From the NCBI GenBank assembly GCA_039621445.1, contig CP154954.1, positions 34,259,737 to 34,323,736 on the forward strand: a DNA stretch of 64,000 nt. Direction: 5' to 3'. This document shows, piece by piece, positions 1 through 13,500 of the stretch. The notes below the pieces were generated by a model. It was not told the origin of the DNA, made no database searches, and worked only from the letters and a program-made list of their open reading frames with translations. A program made the position numbers and the translations under genes. The stretch is from Euglena gracilis (lineage: Eukaryota; Euglenida; Euglenophyceae; Euglenales). How positions within the stretch are numbered: position 1 is the first letter of the stretch; the number at the start of each line of letters is the position of its first letter.

Positions 1-2746
1 TGGTAACCTGGGCTGACCTGGTAAATGTCCCCCGGAATGGTCGAAATGCACCCATCTCAGTGTGCACATTTCTTGCAACCAACATTCCCGCTGCATGTTT
101 TTCTTACCATTAAACCACGACAATCATGAAACCAACGGGTCCCCTGACTTTGGAGGCCTCCTGAAACACCCATTCGGTTACTCGGAGTAAGGCCCAATTT
201 GGTCCATTTTACATAGTAACCTGGGCTGACCTGGTAAATGTCCCCCGGAATGGTCGAATGCACCCATCTAAAAGTGCTAATTTCTTGCAACCAACATTCC
301 CGCTGCATGTTTTTCTTACCATTAAACCAGGACAATCATGAAACCAACGGGTCCCCTGACTTTGGAGGCCTCCTGGAAGACCCCTTCGGATACTCGGAGT
401 AACGCCCAATTTGGTCCATTTTTACATGGTAACCTGGGCTGACCTGGTAAATGTCCCCCGGAATGGTCGAATGCACCCGTCTCAGTGTGCACATTTCTTG
501 CAACCAACATTCCCGCTGCATGTTTTTCTTACCATTAAACCACGACAATCATGAAACCAACGGGTCCCCTGACTTTGGAGGCCTCCTGGAACACCCATTC
601 GGTTACTCGGAGTAACGCCCAATTTGGTCCATTTTTACATGGTAACCTGGGCTGACCTGGTAAATGTCCCCCGGAATGGTCGAATGCACCCATCTAAATG
701 TGCTGATTTCTTGCAACCAACATTCCCGAAGCGTGTTTTTCTTACCATTAAACCAGGACAATCATGAAACCAACGGGTCCCCTGACTTTGGAGGCCTACT
801 GGAACACCCATTCGGTTACTCGGAGTAACGCCCAATTTGGTCCATTTTTACATGGTAACCTGGGCTGACCTGGTAAATGTCCCCCGGAATGGTCGAATGC
901 ACCCATCTAAATGTGCTCATTTCTTGCAAACAACATTCCCGCTGCATGTTTTTCTTACCACTAAACCACAACAATCATGAAACCATCGGGTCACCTAACT
1001 TTGGAGGCCTCCTGGAACACGCGTTCGGTTACTCGGAGTAAGGCCCAATTTGGTCCATTTTTACATGGTAACCTGGGCTGACCTGGTAAATGTCCCCCGG
1101 AATGGTCGAATGCACCCATCTAAATGTGCTCATTTCTTGCAAACAACATTCCCGCTGCATTTTTTTCTTACCACTAAACCACGAAAATCATGAAACCATC
1201 GGGTCCCCTAACTTTGGAGGCCTCCTGGAACACGCATTCGGTTACTCGGAGTAAGGCCCAATTTGGTCCATTTTTACATGGTAACCTGGGCTGACCTGGT
1301 AAATGTCCCCCGGAATGGTCGAAGGCACCCATCCAAATGTGCTCATTTCTGGCAACCAACATTCCCTCTGCTTGTTTTTCTTACCACTAAACCACGACAA
1401 TCATGAAACCAACGGGTCCCCTGACTTTGGTGGCCTCCTGGAACACCCATTCGGTTACTCGGAGTAAGGCCCAATTTGGTCCATTTTTACATGGTAACCC
1501 GGGCTGACCTGGTAAATGTCCCTCAGAATGGTCGAATGCACCCATCTAAATGCGCTCATTTATTGCAACCAACATTCCCTCTGCATGTTTTTCTTACCAC
1601 TAAACCACGACAATCATGAAACCAACGGGTCCCCTGACTTTGGAGGCCTCCTGGAACACCCATTCGGTTACTCGGAGTAAGGCCCATTTTGGTCCATTTT
1701 TACATGGTAACGCGGGCTGACCTGGTAAATGTCCCTCGGAATGGTCGAATGCACCCATCTAAATTTGCTCATGTCTTGCAACCAACATTCCCGCTGCATG
1801 TTTTTCTTACCATGGAACCACGATAATCATGAAGCCAACGGGTCCCCTGACTTTGGAGGCCTCCTGGAACACCCATTCGGTTACTCGGAGTAAGGCCCAA
1901 TTTGGTCCATTTTTACATGGTAACCTGGGCTGACCTGGTAAATGTCCCCCGGAATGGTCGAATGCGCCCATCTAAATGTGCTCATTTCTTGCAACCAACA
2001 TTCCTGCTGTGTGTTTTTCTTACCATTAAACCACGACAATCATGAAACCAACGGGTTCTCTGACTTTGGAAGCCTGCTGGAAGACCCATTCGGTTACTCG
2101 GAGTAGATCCAATTTGCTCCGTTTTTACGTGGTAACCTGGGCTGACCTGGTAAATGTCCCCCGAAATGGTCGAATGCACCCATGTAAATGTGCTCATTTC
2201 TTGCAACCAAAATTCCCGCTGCATGTTTTTCTTACCATTCAACCACGAAAATCATGAAACCAACGTGTCCCCTGACTTTGGAGGCCTCCTGGAACACCCA
2301 TTCGGTTACTCGGAGCAAGGCCTAATTTGGTCCATTTTTACGTGGTAACCTGGGCTGACCTGGTAAATGTCCCCCGGAATGGTCGAAGGCACCCATCTAA
2401 ATGTGCTCATTTCTTGCAACCAACATTCCCGCTGCATGTTTTTCTTACCATTAAACCACGACAATCATGAAACCAACGGGTCCCCTGACTTTGGAGGCCT
2501 CCTGGAACACCCATTCGGTTACTCGGAATAAGTCCCAATTTGGTCAACTTTTACATGGTAACCCGGGCTGACCTGGTAAATGTCCCCCGGAACGGTCGAA
2601 TGCACCCATCTCAATGTGCTCATTTCTTGCAACCAACATTCCCACTGCATGTATTTCTTACCATTAAACCATGACAATCACGGAACCAACGGGTCCCCTG
2701 ACTTTGGAGGCCTCCTAGAACACCCATTCGGTTACTCGGAGTAAGG
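1..2746 (+). repeat. 213-bp satellite array, mixed canonical subfamily
   Basis: Head-to-tail copies of a 213-bp monomer that I phase from GGTAACCTGGGCTGACC to the run CCATTTTTACAT. Fixed landmarks in nearly every copy are the palindrome GGAGGCCTCC, the block CTCGGAGTAAGGCCC and the block CCCCCGGAATGGTCGAATGC. Monomers here differ from each other at several per cent of sites and no strict higher-order period is obvious. The monomer is 71 codons long when 213 bp, so stop-free stretches recur on both strands, but no frame is open through successive monomers. I treat this as noncoding satellite. I do not recognise the family by name. Confidence 0.97.
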
Positions 2747-5500
2747 CACAATTTGGTCCATTTTTACATGGTAACCTGGGCTGACCTGGTAAATGCCCCC
2801 GGAATGGTCGAATGCGCCCATCTAAATGTGCTCGTTTCTTGCAGCCAACATTCCTGCTGCATGTTTTTCTTACCATTAAACCACGACAATCATGAAACCA
2901 ACGGGTCCCCTGACTTTGGAGGCCTCCTGGAACACCCATTCGGTTACTCGGAGCAAGGCCCAATTTGGTCCATTTTTACGTGGTAACCTGGGCTGACCTG
3001 GTAAATGCCCCCGGAACGGTCGAATGCACCCATCTAAATGTGCTCATTTCTTGCAAACAACATTCCCGCTGCATGTTTTTCTTACCATTAAACCACGACA
3101 ATCATGAAACCAACGGGTCCCCTGACTTTGGAGGCCTCCTGGAACACCCATTCGGTTACTCGGAGCAAGGCCCAATTTGGTCTATGTTTACGTGGTAACC
3201 TGGGCTGACCGGGTAAATGCCCCCGGAACGGTCGAATGCACCCATCTAAATGTGCTCATTTCTTGCAGCCAACATTCCCGCTGCATGTTTTTCTTACCAT
3301 TAAACCACGACAATCATGAAACCAATGGGTCCCCTGACTTTGGAGGCTTCCTGGAACACCCATTCGGTTACTCGGAGTAAGGCCCAATTTGGTCCATGTT
3401 TACGTGGTAACCTGGGCTGACCTGGTAAATGCCCCCGGAATGGTCGAATGCACCCATCTAAATGTGCTCATTTCTTGCAAACAACATTCCCGCTGCATGT
3501 TTTTCTTACCATTAAACCACGACAATCATGAAACCAACGGGTCCCCTGACTTTGGAGGCCTCCTGGAACACCCATTCGGTTACTCGGAGCAAGGCCCATT
3601 TTGGTCCATGTTTACGTGGTAACCTGGGCTGACCGGGTAAATGCCCCCGGAACGGTCGAATGCACCCATCTAAATGTGCTCATTTCTTGCAAACAACATT
3701 CCCGCTGCATGTTTTTCTTACCATTAAACCACGACAATCATGAAACCAACGGGTCCCCTGACTTTGGAGGCCTCCTGGAACACCCATTCGGTTACTCGGA
3801 GCAAGGCCCAATTTGGTCTATGTTTACATGGTAACCCGGGCTGACCTGGTAAATGTCCCTCGGAATGGTCGAATGCACCCATCTAAATGCGCTCATTTAT
3901 TGCAACCAACATTCCCTCTGCATGTTTTTCTTACCACTAAACCACGACAATCATGAAACCAACGGGTCCCCTGACTTTGGAGGCCTCCTGGAACACCCAT
4001 TCGGTTACTCGGAGTAAGGCCCATTTTGGTCCATTTTTACATGGTAACCCGGGCTGACCTGGTAAATGTCCTTCGGAATGGTCGAATGCACCCATCTAAA
4101 TGCGCTCATTTCTTGCAACCAACATTCCCGCTGCATGTTTTTCTTACCATTCAACCACGAAAATCATGAAACGAACGGGTCCCCTTACTTTGGAGGCCTC
4201 CTGGAACACCCATTCGGTTACTCGGAGCAAGGCCCAATTTGGTCCATTTTTACGTGGTAACCTGGGCTGACCTGGTAAATGTCCCCCGGAAATGTCGAAT
4301 GCACCCATCTAAATGTGCTCATTTCTTGCAACCAACATTCCCGCTGCATGTTTTTCTTACCATTAAACCACGACAATCATGAAACCAACGGGTCCCCTGA
4401 CTTTGGAGGCCTCCTGGAACACCCATTCGGTTACTCGGAGTAAGGCCCATTTTGGTCCATTTTTACATGGTAACGCGGGCTGACCTGGTAAATGTCCCTC
4501 GGAATGGTCGAATGCACCCATCTAAATGTGCTCATTTCTTGCAACCAACATTCCCGCTGCATGTTTTTCTTACCATTAAACCACGACAATCATGAAACCA
4601 ACGGGTCCCCTGACTTTGTAGGCCTCCTGGAACACCCATTCGGTTACTCGGAATAAGGCCCAATTTGGTCCATTTTTACATGGTTACCTGGGCTGACCTG
4701 GTAAATGTCCCCCGGAATGGTCGAATCACCCATCTAAATGTGCTCATTTCTTTCAACCAACATTCCCGCTGCATGTTTTTCTTACCACTAAACCACGACA
4801 ATCATGAAACCATCGGGTCCCCTAACTTTGGAGGCCTCCTGGAACACGCATTCGGTTACTCGGAGTAAGGCCCATTTTGGTCCATTTTTACATGGTAACC
4901 TGGGCTGACCTGGTAAATGTCCCCCGGAATGGTCGAATGCGCCCATCTAAATGTGCTCATTTCTTGCAACCAACATTCCCGCTGTGTGTTTTTCTTACCA
5001 TTAAACCACGACAATCATGAAACCAACGGGTTCTCTGACTTTGGAAGCCTGCTGGAAGACCCATTCGGTTACTCGGAGTAGATCCAATTTGCTCCGTTTT
5101 TACGTGGTAACCTGGGCTGACCTGGTAAATGTCCCCCGAAATGGTCGAATGCACCCATGTAAATGTGCTCATTTCTTGCAACCAAAATTCCCGCTGCATG
5201 TTTTTCTTACCATTCAACCACGAAAATCATGAAACCAACGTGTCCCCTGACTTTGGAGGCCTCCTGGAACACCCATTCGGTTACTCGGAGCAAGGCCCAA
5301 TTTGGTCCATTTTTACGTGGTAACCTGGGCTGACCTGGTAAATGCCCCCGGAATGGTCGAAGGCACCCATCTAAATGTGCTCATTTCTTGCAACCTACAT
5401 TCCCGCTGCATGTTTTTCTTACCATTAGACCACGACAATCATGAAACCAACGGGTCCCCTGACTTTGGAGGCCTCCTGGAACACCCATTCGGTACCCCCG

Positions 5501-5538
<38 letters not shown>

Positions 5539-5850
5539 CCACCCCCCCCCCCCCCCCCCCCCCCCGCCCCCGCCCACCCACCCCCCCCCCCCCCCGCCCC
5601 CCCACCCCCCCCCCCCCCCCCCCGCCCGCCCCCCCCCACCCCCCCCCCCCCCCCCCCCCCGGTAAATGTCCCCCGGAACGGTCGAATGCACCCATCTCAA
5701 TGTGCTCATTTCTTGCAACCAGCATTCCCACTGCATGTATTTCTTACCATTAAACCATGACAATCACGGAACCAACGGGTCCCCTGACTTTGGAGGCCTC
5801 CTGGAACACCCATTCGGTTACTCGGAATAAGGCCCAATTTGGTCCATTTT
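1900..5850 (+). repeat. Spaced satellite duplication, offset about 2.97 kb
   Basis: The segment from about 1900 to 2760 reappears at about 4875 to 5850 with the same private variants: CTGTGTGTTTTTC, the change to CGGAGTAGATCC, ACCCATGTAAATG, CCATTCAACCACGAAAATC and GGTCGAAGGCACCC. The offset is 2975 bp (14 monomers). The two copies are colinear except that about 55 bp of the first (2520-2574) is replaced in the second by the C-tract at 5495-5660. This shows unequal exchange or segment copying inside the array. Confidence 0.85.
5495..5660 (+). repeat. C-homopolymer tract of 166 bp with sparse G and A
   Basis: The tract is almost pure cytosine with isolated G or A interruptions. It begins directly after CCCATTCGGTA and ends at GGTAAATGTC, both normal monomer positions. 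Relative to the duplicate source at 2520-2574, about 55 bp of monomer is missing and replaced by C. The reading frames it opens (polyproline on plus, polyglycine on minus) are artefacts of composition. It could be a real C-rich microsatellite able to form i-motif or G-quadruplex, or a sequencing or consensus failure; the sequence alone cannot decide. Confidence 0.9.
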
Positions 5851-8172
5851 TACATGGTAACCTGGGCTGACCTGGTAAATGTCCCCCGGAATGGTCGAAT
5901 GCACCCATCTAAATGTGCTCATTTCTTGCAACCAACATTCCCGCTGCATGTTTTTCTTACCATTAAAGCACGACAATCACGAAACCAACGGGTCCCCTGA
6001 CTTTGGAGGCCTCCTGGAACACCCATTCGGTTACTCGGAGCAAGGCCCAATTTGGTCCATTTTTACGTGGTAACCTGGCTGACCTGGTACATGCCCCCGG
6101 AACGGTCGAATGCACCCATCTAAATGTGCTCATTTCTTGCAACCAACATTCCCGCTGCATGTTTTTCTTACCATTAAACCACGACAATCATGAAACCAAC
6201 GGGTCCCCTGACTTTGGAGGCCTCCTGGAACACCCATTCGGTTACTCGGAATAAGGCCCAACTTGGTCCATTTTTACGTGGTAACCTGGGCTGACCTGGT
6301 AAATGCCCCCGTAACGGTCGAATGCACCTATCTAAATGTGCTCATTTCTTGCAACCAACATTCCCGCTGCATGTTTTTCCTACCATTAAACCACGACAAT
6401 CATGAAACCAACGGGTCCCCTGACTTTGGAGGCCTCCTGGAACACCCATTCGGTTACTCGGAGCAAGGCCCAATTTGGTCCATTTTTACATGGTAACCTG
6501 GGCTGACCTGGTAAATGCCCCCGGAATGGTCGAATGCGCCCATCTAAATGTGCTCGTTTCTTGCAGCCAACATTCCCGCTGCATGTTTTTCTTACCATTA
6601 AACCACGACAATCATGAAACCAACGGGTCCCCTGACTTTGGAGGCCTCCTGGAACACCCATTCGGTTACTCGGAGCAAGGCCCAATTTGGTCCATTTTTA
6701 CGTGGTAACCTGGGCTGACCTGGTAAATGCCCCCGGAACGGTCGAATGCACCCATCTAAATGTGCTCATTTCTTGCAACCAACCTTCCCGCTGCATGTTT
6801 TTCTTACCATTAAACCACGGCAATCATGAAACCAACGGGTCCCCTGACTTTGTAGGCCTCCTGGAACACCCATTCGGTTACTCTGGAGTAAGGCCCAATT
6901 TGGTCCATTTTTACGTGGTAACCTGGGCTGACCTGGAAAATGTCCCCCGGAATGGTCGAATGCACCAATCTAAATGTGCTCATTTCTTGCAACCAACATT
7001 CCCGCTGCATGTTTTTCTTACCATTAAACCACGACAATCATGAAACCAATGGGTCCCCTGACTTTGGAGGCCTCCTGGAACACCCATTCGGTTACTCGGA
7101 GTAAGGCCCAATTTGGTCCATGTTTACGTGGTAACCTGGGCTGACCTGGTAAATGCCCCCGGAATGGTCGAATGCACCCATCTAAATGTGCTCATTTCTT
7201 GCAAACAACATTCCCGCTGCATGTTTTTCTTACCATTAAACCACGACAATCATGAAACCAACGGGTCCCCTGACTTTGGAGGCCTCCTGGAACACCCATT
7301 CGGTTACTCGGAGCAAGGCCCATTTTGGTCCATGTTTACGTGGTAACCTGGGCTGACCTGGTAAATGCCCCCGGAACGGTCGAATGCACCCATCTAAATA
7401 TGCTCATTTCTTGCAAACCACATTCCCGCTGCATGTTTTTCTTACCATTAAACCACGACAATCATGAAACCAACGGGTCCCCTGACTTTGGAGGCCTCCT
7501 GGAACACCCATTCGGTTACTCGGAATAAGGCCCAACTTGGTCCATTTTTACGTGGTAACCTGGGCTGACCTGGTAAATGCCCCCGGAACGGTCGAATGCA
7601 CCTATCTAAATGTGCTCATTTCTTGCAACCAACATTCCCGCTGCATGCTTTTTCTACCATTAAACCACGACAATCATGAAACCAACGGGTTCCCTGACTT
7701 TGGAGGCCTCCTGGAACACCCATTCGGTTACTCGGAGCAAGGCCCAATTTGGTCCATTTTTACGTGGTAACCTGGGCTGACCTGGTAAATGCCCCCGGAA
7801 GGGTCGAATGCGCCCATCTAAATGTGCTCGTTTCTTGCAGCCAACATTCCTGCTGCATGTTTTTCTTACCATTAAACCACGACAATCATGAAACCAACGG
7901 GTCCCCTGACTTTTTAGGCCTCCTGGAACACCCATTCGGTTACTCGGAGCAAGGCCCAATTTGGTCCATGTTTACGTGGTAACCTGGGCTGACCTGGTAA
8001 ATGCCCCCGGAACGGTCGAATGCACCCATCTAAATGTGCTCATTTCTTGCAACCAACATTCCCGCTGCATGTTTTTCTTACCATTAAACCACGACAATCA
8101 TGAAACCAACGGGTCCCCTGACTTTGGAGGCCTCCTGGAACACCCATTCGGTTACTCGGAATAAGGCCCAAC

Positions 8173-10716
8173 TTGGTCCGTTTTTACGTGGTAACCTGGG
8201 CTGACCTGGTAAGTGCCCCCGGAACGGTCGAATGCACCTATCTAAATGTGCTCATTTCTTGCAACCAACATTCCCGCTGCATGCTTTTCCTACCATTAAA
8301 CCACGACAATCATGAAACCAACGGGTCCCCTGACTTTGGATGCCTCCTGGAACACCCATTCGGTTACTCGGAGCAAGGCCCAATTTGGTCCATGTTTACG
8401 TGGTAACCTGGGCTGACCTGGTAAATGCCCCCGGAACGGTCGAATGCGCCCATCTAAATGTGCTCATTTCTTGCAGCCAACATTCCCGCTGCATGTTTTT
8501 CTTACCATTAAACCACGACAATCATGAAACCAACGGGTCCCCTGACTTTGTAGGCCTCCTGGAACACCCATTCGGTTACTCGGAGCAAGGCCCAATTGGG
8601 TCCATTTTTACGTGGTAACCTGGGCTGACCTGGTAAATGCCCCCGGAATGGTCGAATGCACCAATCTAAATGTGCTCATTTCTTGCAACCAACATTCCCG
8701 CTGCATGTTTTTCTTACCATTAAACCACGACAATCATGAAACCAACGGGTCCCCTGACTTTGGAGGCCTCCTGGAACACCCATTCGGTTACTCGGAGCAA
8801 GGCCCATTTTGGTCCATGTTTACGTGGTAACCTGGGCTGACCTGGTAAATGCCCCCGGAACGGTCGAATGCACCCATCTAAATGTGCTCATTTCTTGCAA
8901 CCAACATTCCCGCTGCATGTTTTTCTTACCATTAAACCACGACAATCATGAAACCAACAGGTCCCCTGACTTTGGAGGCCTCCTGGAACACCCATTCGGT
9001 TACTCGGAGCAAGGCCCAATTTGGTCCATGTTTACGTGGTAACCTGGGCTGACCTGGTAAGTGCCCCCGGAACGGTCGAATGCACCTATCTAAATATGCT
9101 CATTTCTTGCAACCAACATTCCCGCTGCATGCTTTTTCTACCATTAAACCACGACAATCATGAAACCAACGGGTCCCCTGACTTTGGAGGCCTCCTGGAA
9201 CACCCATTCGGTTACTCGGAGCAAGGCCCAATTTGGTCCATGTTTACGTGGTAACCTGGGCTGACCTGGTAAATGCCCCCGGAACGGTCGAATGCGCCCA
9301 TCTAAATGTGCTCGTTTCTTGCAGCCAACATTCCCGCTGCATGTTTTTCTTACCATTAAACCACGACAATCATGAAACCAACGGGTCCCCTGACTTTGGA
9401 GGCCTCCTGGAACACCCATTCGGTTACTCGGAGCAAGGCCCAATTTGGTCCATTTTTACGTGGTAACCTGGGCTGACCTGGTAAATGCCCCCGGAATGGT
9501 CGAATGCACCAATCTAAATGTGCTCATTTCTTGCAACCTACATTCCCGCTGCATGTTTTTCTTACCATTAAACCACGACAATCATGAAACCAACGAGTCC
9601 CCTGACTTTGGAGGCCTCCTGGAACACCCATTCGGTTACTCGGAGCAAGGCCCAATTTGGTCCATGTTTACGTGGTAACCTGGGCTGACCTGGTAAATGC
9701 CCCCGGAACGGTCGAATGCACCCATCTAAATGTGCTCATTTCTTGCAAACAACATTCCCGCTGCATGTTTTTCTTACCATTAAACCACGACAATCATGAA
9801 ACCAACGGGTCCCCTGACTTTGGAGGCCTCCTGGAACACCCATTCGGTTACTCGGAGCAAGGCCCAATTTGGTCCATGTTTACGTGGTAACCTGGGCTGA
9901 CCTGGTAAATGCCCCCGGAACGGTCGAATGCACCCATCTAAATGTGCTCATTTCTTGCAACCAACATTCCCGCTGCATGTTTTTCTTACCATTAAACCAC
10001 GACAATCATGAAACCAACGGGTCCCCTGACTTTGGAGGCCTCCTGGAACACCCATTCGGTTACTCGGAGCAAGGCCCAATTTGGTCCATGTTTACGTGGT
10101 AACCTGGGCTGACCTGGTAAATGCCCCCGGAACGGTCGAATGCGCCCATCTAAATGTGCTCGTTTCTTGCAGCCAACATTCCCGCTGCATGTTTTTCTTA
10201 CCATTAAACCACGACAATCATGAAACCAACGGGTCCCCTGACTTTGTAGGCCTCCTGGAACACCCATTCGGTTACTCGGAGCAAGGCCCAATTTGGTCCA
10301 TTTTTACGTGGTAACCTGGGCTGACCTGGTAAATGCCCCCGGAATGGTCGAATGCACCAATCTAAATGTGCTCATTTCTTGCAACCTACATTCCCGCTGC
10401 ATGTTTTTCTTACCATTAAACCACGACAATCATGAAACCAACGGGTCCCCTGACTTTGGAGGCCTCCTGGAACACCCATTCGGTTACTCGGAGTAAGGCC
10501 CAATTTGGTCCATTTTTACATGGTAACCTGGGTTGACCTGGTAAATGCCCCCGGAATGGTCGAATGCACCAATCTAAATGTGCTCATTTCTTGCAACCTA
10601 CATTCCCGCTGCATGTTTTTCTTACCATTAAACCACGACAATCATGAAACCAACGGGTCCCCTGACTTTGGAGGCCTCCTGGAACACCCATTCGGTTACT
10701 CGGAGCAAGGCCCAAT
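8173..10716 (+). repeat. Tetrameric higher-order repeat, about 848 bp, three copies
   Basis: Four monomer types recur in order with an 848-bp period. Type 1 starts at 8173 and 9021 with GTAAGTGCCCCC and GCACCTATC. Type 2 starts at about 8385, 9233 and 10081 with GCGCCCATC, mostly with CTCGTTTCTTGCAGCC (the first copy keeps CTCATTT). Type 3 starts at about 8597, 9445 and 10293 with GCACCAATC. Type 4 starts at 8809 and 9657 with GCACCCATC. The third round is partly converted, because the first and fourth positions carry other variants. The same order is recognisable in part at 14110-14950. Confidence 0.8.
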
Positions 10717-13500
10717 TTGGTCCATTTTTACGTGGTAACCTGGGCTGACCTGGTAAATGCCCCCGGAACGGTCGAATGCGCCCATCTAAATGTGCTCGTT
10801 TCTTGCAGCCAACATTCCCGCTGCATGTTTGTCTTACCATTCAACCACGACAATCATGAAACCAACGGGTCCCCTGACTTTGGAGGCCTCCTCCAACACC
10901 CATTCGGTTTCCCGGAGCAAGGCCCATTTTGGTCCATTTTTACGTGGTAACCTGGGCTGACCTGGTAAATGCCCCCAGAATGGTCGAATGCACCAATCTA
11001 AATGTGCTCATTTCTTGCAACCTACATTCCCGCTGCATGTTTTTCTTACCATTAAACCACGACAATCATGAAACCAATGGGTCCCCTGACTTTGGAGGCT
11101 TCCTGGAACACCCATTCGGTTACTCGGAGTAAGGCCCAATTTGGTCCATTTTTACATGGTAACCTGGGTTGACCTGGTAAATGTCCCCCGGAATGGTCGA
11201 ATGCACCCATCTAAATGTGCTCATTTCTTGCAACCAACATTCCCGCTGCATGTTTTTCATACCATTAAACCACGACAATCATGAAACCAACGGGTCCCCT
11301 GACTTTGGAGGCCTCCTGGAACACCCATTCGGTTACTCGGAGCAAGGCCCATTTTGGTCCATGTTTACGTGGTAACCTGGGCTGACCTGGTAAATGCCCC
11401 CGGAACGGTCGAATGCACCCATCTAAATGTGCTCATTTCTTGCAAACAACATTCCCGTTGAATGTGTTTCTTACCATTCAACCACGACAATCATGAAACC
11501 AACGGGTCCCCTGACTTTGGAGGCCTCCTCCAACACCCATTCGGTTTCCCGGAGTAAGGCCCAATTTGGCCCATTTTTACATGGTAACCTGGGCTGACCT
11601 GGTAAATGTCCCCCAGAATGGTCGAATGCACCCATCTAAATGTGCTCATTTCTTGCAACCAACATTCCCGATGCATGGTTTTCTTACCACTAATCCAAGA
11701 CAATCATGAAACCAACGGGTCCCCTGACTTTTGGAGGCCTCCTGGAACACCCATTCGGTTACTCGGAGTAAGGCCCAATTTGGTCCATTTTTACATGGTA
11801 ACCTGGGTTGACCTGGTAAATGCCCCCGGAATGGTCGAATGCACCAATCTAAATGTGCTCATTTCTTGCAACCTACATTCCCGCTGCATGTTTTTCTTAC
11901 CATTAAACCACGACAATCATGAAACCAACGGGTCCCCTGACTTTGGAGGCCTCCTGGAACACCCATTCGGTTACTCGGAGCAAGGCCCAATTTGGTCCAT
12001 TTTTACGTGGTAACCTGGGCTGACCTGGTAAATGCCCCCGGAATGGTCGAATGCACCAATCTAAATGTGCTCATTTCTTGCAACCTACATTCCCGCTGCA
12101 TGTTTTTCTTACCATTAAACCACGACAATCATGAAACCAATGGGTCCCCTGACTTTGGAGGCTTCCTGGAACACCCATTCGGTTACTCGGAGTAAGGCCC
12201 AATTTGGTCCATTTTTACATGGTAACCTGGGTTGACCTGGTAAATGCCCCCGGAATGGTCGAATGCACCAATCTAAATGTGCTCATTTCTTGCAACCTAC
12301 ATTCCCGCTGCATGTTTTTCTTACCATTAAACCACGACAATCATGAAACCAACGGGTCCCCTGACTTTGGAGGCCTCCTGGAACACCCATTCGGTTACTC
12401 GGAGCAAGGCCCAATTTGGTCCATTTTTACGTGGTAACCTGGGCTGACCTGGTAAATGCCCCCGGAACGGTCGAATGCGCCCATCTAAATGTGCTCATTT
12501 CTTGCAGCCAACATTCCCGCTGCATGTTTGTCTTACCATTCAACCACGACAATCATGAAACCAACGGGTCCCCTGACTTTGGAGGCCTCCTCCAACACCC
12601 ATTCGGTTTCCCGGAGCAAGGCCCATTTTGGTCCATTTTTACGTGGTAACCTGGGCTGACCTGGTAAATGCCCCCAGAATGGTCGAATGCACCAATCTAA
12701 ATGTGCTCATTTCTTGCAACCTACATTCCCGCTGCATGTTTTTCTTACCATTAAACCACGACAATCATGAAACCAATGGGTCCCCTGACTTTGGAGGCTT
12801 CCTGGAACACCCATTCGGTTACTCGGAGTAAGGCCCAATTTGGTCCATTTTTACATGGTAACCTGGGTTGACCTGGTAAATGTCCCCCGGAATGGTCGAA
12901 TGCACCCATCTAAATGTGCTCATTTCTTGCAACCAACATTCCCGCTGCATGTTTTTCATACCATTAAACCACGACAATCATGAAACCAACGGGTCCCCTG
13001 ACTTTGGAGGCCTCCTGGAACACCCATTCGGTTACTCGGAGCAAGGCCCATTTTGGTCCATGTTTACGTGGTAACCTGGGCTGACCTGGTAAATGCCCCC
13101 GGAACGGTCGAATGCACCCATCTAAATGTGCTCATTTCTTGCAAACAACATTCCCGTTGAATGTGTTTCTTACCATTCAACCACGACAATCATGAAACCA
13201 ACGGGTCCCCTGACTTTGGAGGCCTCCTCCAACACCCATTCGGTTTCCCGGAGTAAGGCCCAATTTGGCCCATTTTTACATGGTAACCTGGGCTGACCTG
13301 GTAAATGTCCCCCAGAATGGTCGAATGCACCCATCTAAATGTGCTCATTTCTTGCAACCAACATTCCCGATGCATGGTTTTCTTACCACTAATCCAAGAC
13401 AATCATGAAACCAACGGGTCCCCTGACTTTTGGAGGCCTCCTGGAACACCCATTCGGTTACTCGGAGTAAGGCCCAATTTGGTCCATTTTTACATGGTAA
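10505..13500 (+). repeat. Octameric higher-order duplication, offset 1699 bp
   Basis: About 1.3 kb at 10505-11801 is repeated almost unchanged at 12204-13500, an offset of 1699 bp or eight 212-bp monomers. Shared private variants include CTCCTCCAACACC followed by CGGTTTCCCGGAG, GTTGAATGTGTTTC, GATGCATGGTTTTC with CCACTAATCCAAGAC, and the extra T in GACTTTTGGAGG. Part of the same block (11160-11800) occurs a third time at about 14986-15620. Such long shared blocks imply recent duplication. Confidence 0.85.

Noticed and set aside
155-164. The GGAGGCCTCC palindrome of each monomer as a regulatory site
   Set aside because: It is an ordinary short palindrome within the satellite consensus; nothing nearby indicates a promoter or a specific binding protein.
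5302-5760. Polyproline and polyglycine frames over the C-tract
   Set aside because: They are homopolymer translations only.
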